Assembly (NCBI GenBank): GCA_036655715.1
Contig: JAVVPO010000108.1
Coordinates: 1 to 6,002 of the forward strand
DNA from: JAVVPO01 sp036655715
GTDB taxonomy: Bacteria; Bacillota; Clostridia; Lachnospirales; Cellulosilyticaceae
DNA: 6,002 nt
Reading direction: 5' to 3'
The notes beneath the pieces were generated by a model. The model did not search any database and had not been told where the DNA came from. It saw only the letters and a list, made by a program, of their open reading frames with translations. Below, piece by piece: positions 5,936-6,002 of the stretch. Position 1 is the stretch's first letter. Every line of letters begins with the position of its first letter. Made by a program: the position numbers and the translations under genes.

Positions 5936-5986
5936 AGGTGTAAAAGTGCTCACCGCTAACCGGTGTGGGTGATTGCCTTTACACCT
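5936..5986 (-). other. 5' stem-loop of the candidate RNA
   Basis: AGGTGTAAA (5986-5978) pairs perfectly with TTTACACCT (5944-5936). Inside it CACCG (5965-5961) pairs with CGGTG (5955-5951) around a GTTAG loop. The stem would sit at or within a few bases of the 5' end and could protect the RNA. It also folds on the plus strand but is not followed there by a T-run (CTCTATATATA), so it is not a plus-strand terminator. Confidence 0.6.
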
Positions 5987-5987
5987 C

Positions 5988-5995
5988 TATATATA
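5988..5995 (-). promoter_or_regulatory. Possible -10 box of the large RNA
   Basis: Minus-strand TATATATA (5995-5988) lies directly before the 5' stem-loop and could serve as a -10 element, placing the RNA start near 5983. The -35 would fall beyond the right edge, so the promoter cannot be confirmed. If the start is at 5983, the first three bases of the 5' stem are not transcribed, so the true start may differ slightly. Confidence 0.25.
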
Positions 5996-6002
5996 CCCTA
6001 TG

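Larger units (their letters stand above)
5489..5986 (-). ncRNA. Candidate large structured non-coding RNA, about 490 nt, family unknown
   Basis: No credible protein frame exists here on either strand. Read on the minus strand the region behaves like one RNA gene. It opens with a 9-bp stem (5978-5986 with 5936-5944) around an inner CACCG/CGGTG hairpin. A GGTCTT/AAGACC helix (5869-5874 with 5804-5809) closes a domain with two hairpins. A 9-bp long-range helix CCTTGGTGG/CCACCAAGG joins 5886-5894 to 5639-5647. A 3' domain lies at 5539-5610, and an intrinsic terminator follows. The strand is set by the terminator's T-run and by a G-U pair that becomes A-C on the other strand. G+C is about 50% in the middle, above the surrounding genes. 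I looked for RNase P, tmRNA, SRP, 6S, T-box and group I/II intron signatures and found none. OLE, ROOL, GOLLD and HEARO remain possible, because I cannot recall their consensus well enough. All pairings are by eye. Confidence 0.6.

Noticed and set aside
5489..6002. tmRNA, RNase P, SRP RNA, T-box, group I or group II intron
   Set aside because: I found no tRNA-like ends or tag reading frame, no GAGGAAAGTCC-type P4 element, no GGAAGGAAGCAGC-type SRP loop, no T-box core and no domain V. GAGATAGTC resembles part of a group I core, but the partner segments are missing.
1..6002. CRISPR arrays, insertion-sequence ends or tRNA genes
   Set aside because: No regularly spaced repeats, no terminal inverted repeats beside a transposase and no cloverleaf were seen on either strand.

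Overview
The window looks like chromosomal DNA from a low-GC Gram-positive anaerobe, most likely a clostridium (Clostridia, Lachnospirales-like). The reasons are AT-rich coding DNA, strong AGGAGG-type ribosome sites, a SNF2/SWIM gene pair like Bacillus subtilis ywqA-ywqB, and an Rpn/PD-(D/E)XK fragment of the kind common in Clostridia. This is inferred from protein style and was not tested by a search.

Layout. A leftward (minus-strand) block runs from about 4690 down to the left edge: a promoter, a 21-codon leader ORF, an 885-aa SNF2-family ATPase and a 239-aa SWIM zinc-finger protein. Directly behind the SWIM gene lies the 3' remnant of an Rpn-family recombination nuclease. It is cut off by a tight module made of a DUF3990 protein (ADP-ribosyltransferase-like fold), a 147-aa companion that overlaps it by 29 nt, and the first codons of another ORF that leaves the window. 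A rightward block (4708-5488) has its own promoter and encodes a HepT/MntA-type toxin-antitoxin pair: a HEPN protein with RX4HXY, and a minimal nucleotidyltransferase with GSx(10)DxD, overlapping by ATGA.

The last 500 bases (5489-6002) contain no credible protein gene, but they are not featureless. Read on the minus strand they have a possible -10 box at the far right, a strong stem at the 5' end, several nested and long-range complementary segments, a compact 3' domain, and a textbook intrinsic terminator with seven T's. Base composition is richer in G+C (50-53% in two 60-base rows counted by hand) than the AT-rich genes around it. I read this as one structured non-coding RNA of roughly 490 nt that I cannot assign to a known family from memory. 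It is the most interesting object in the window.

How the parts relate. The two toxin-antitoxin-like modules, the broken Rpn gene and the large RNA flank the SNF2/SWIM pair, which suggests an accessory, defence-flavoured neighbourhood. The DUF3990 module has no terminator between it and the SWIM gene and could be transcribed by read-through from the SNF2 promoter.
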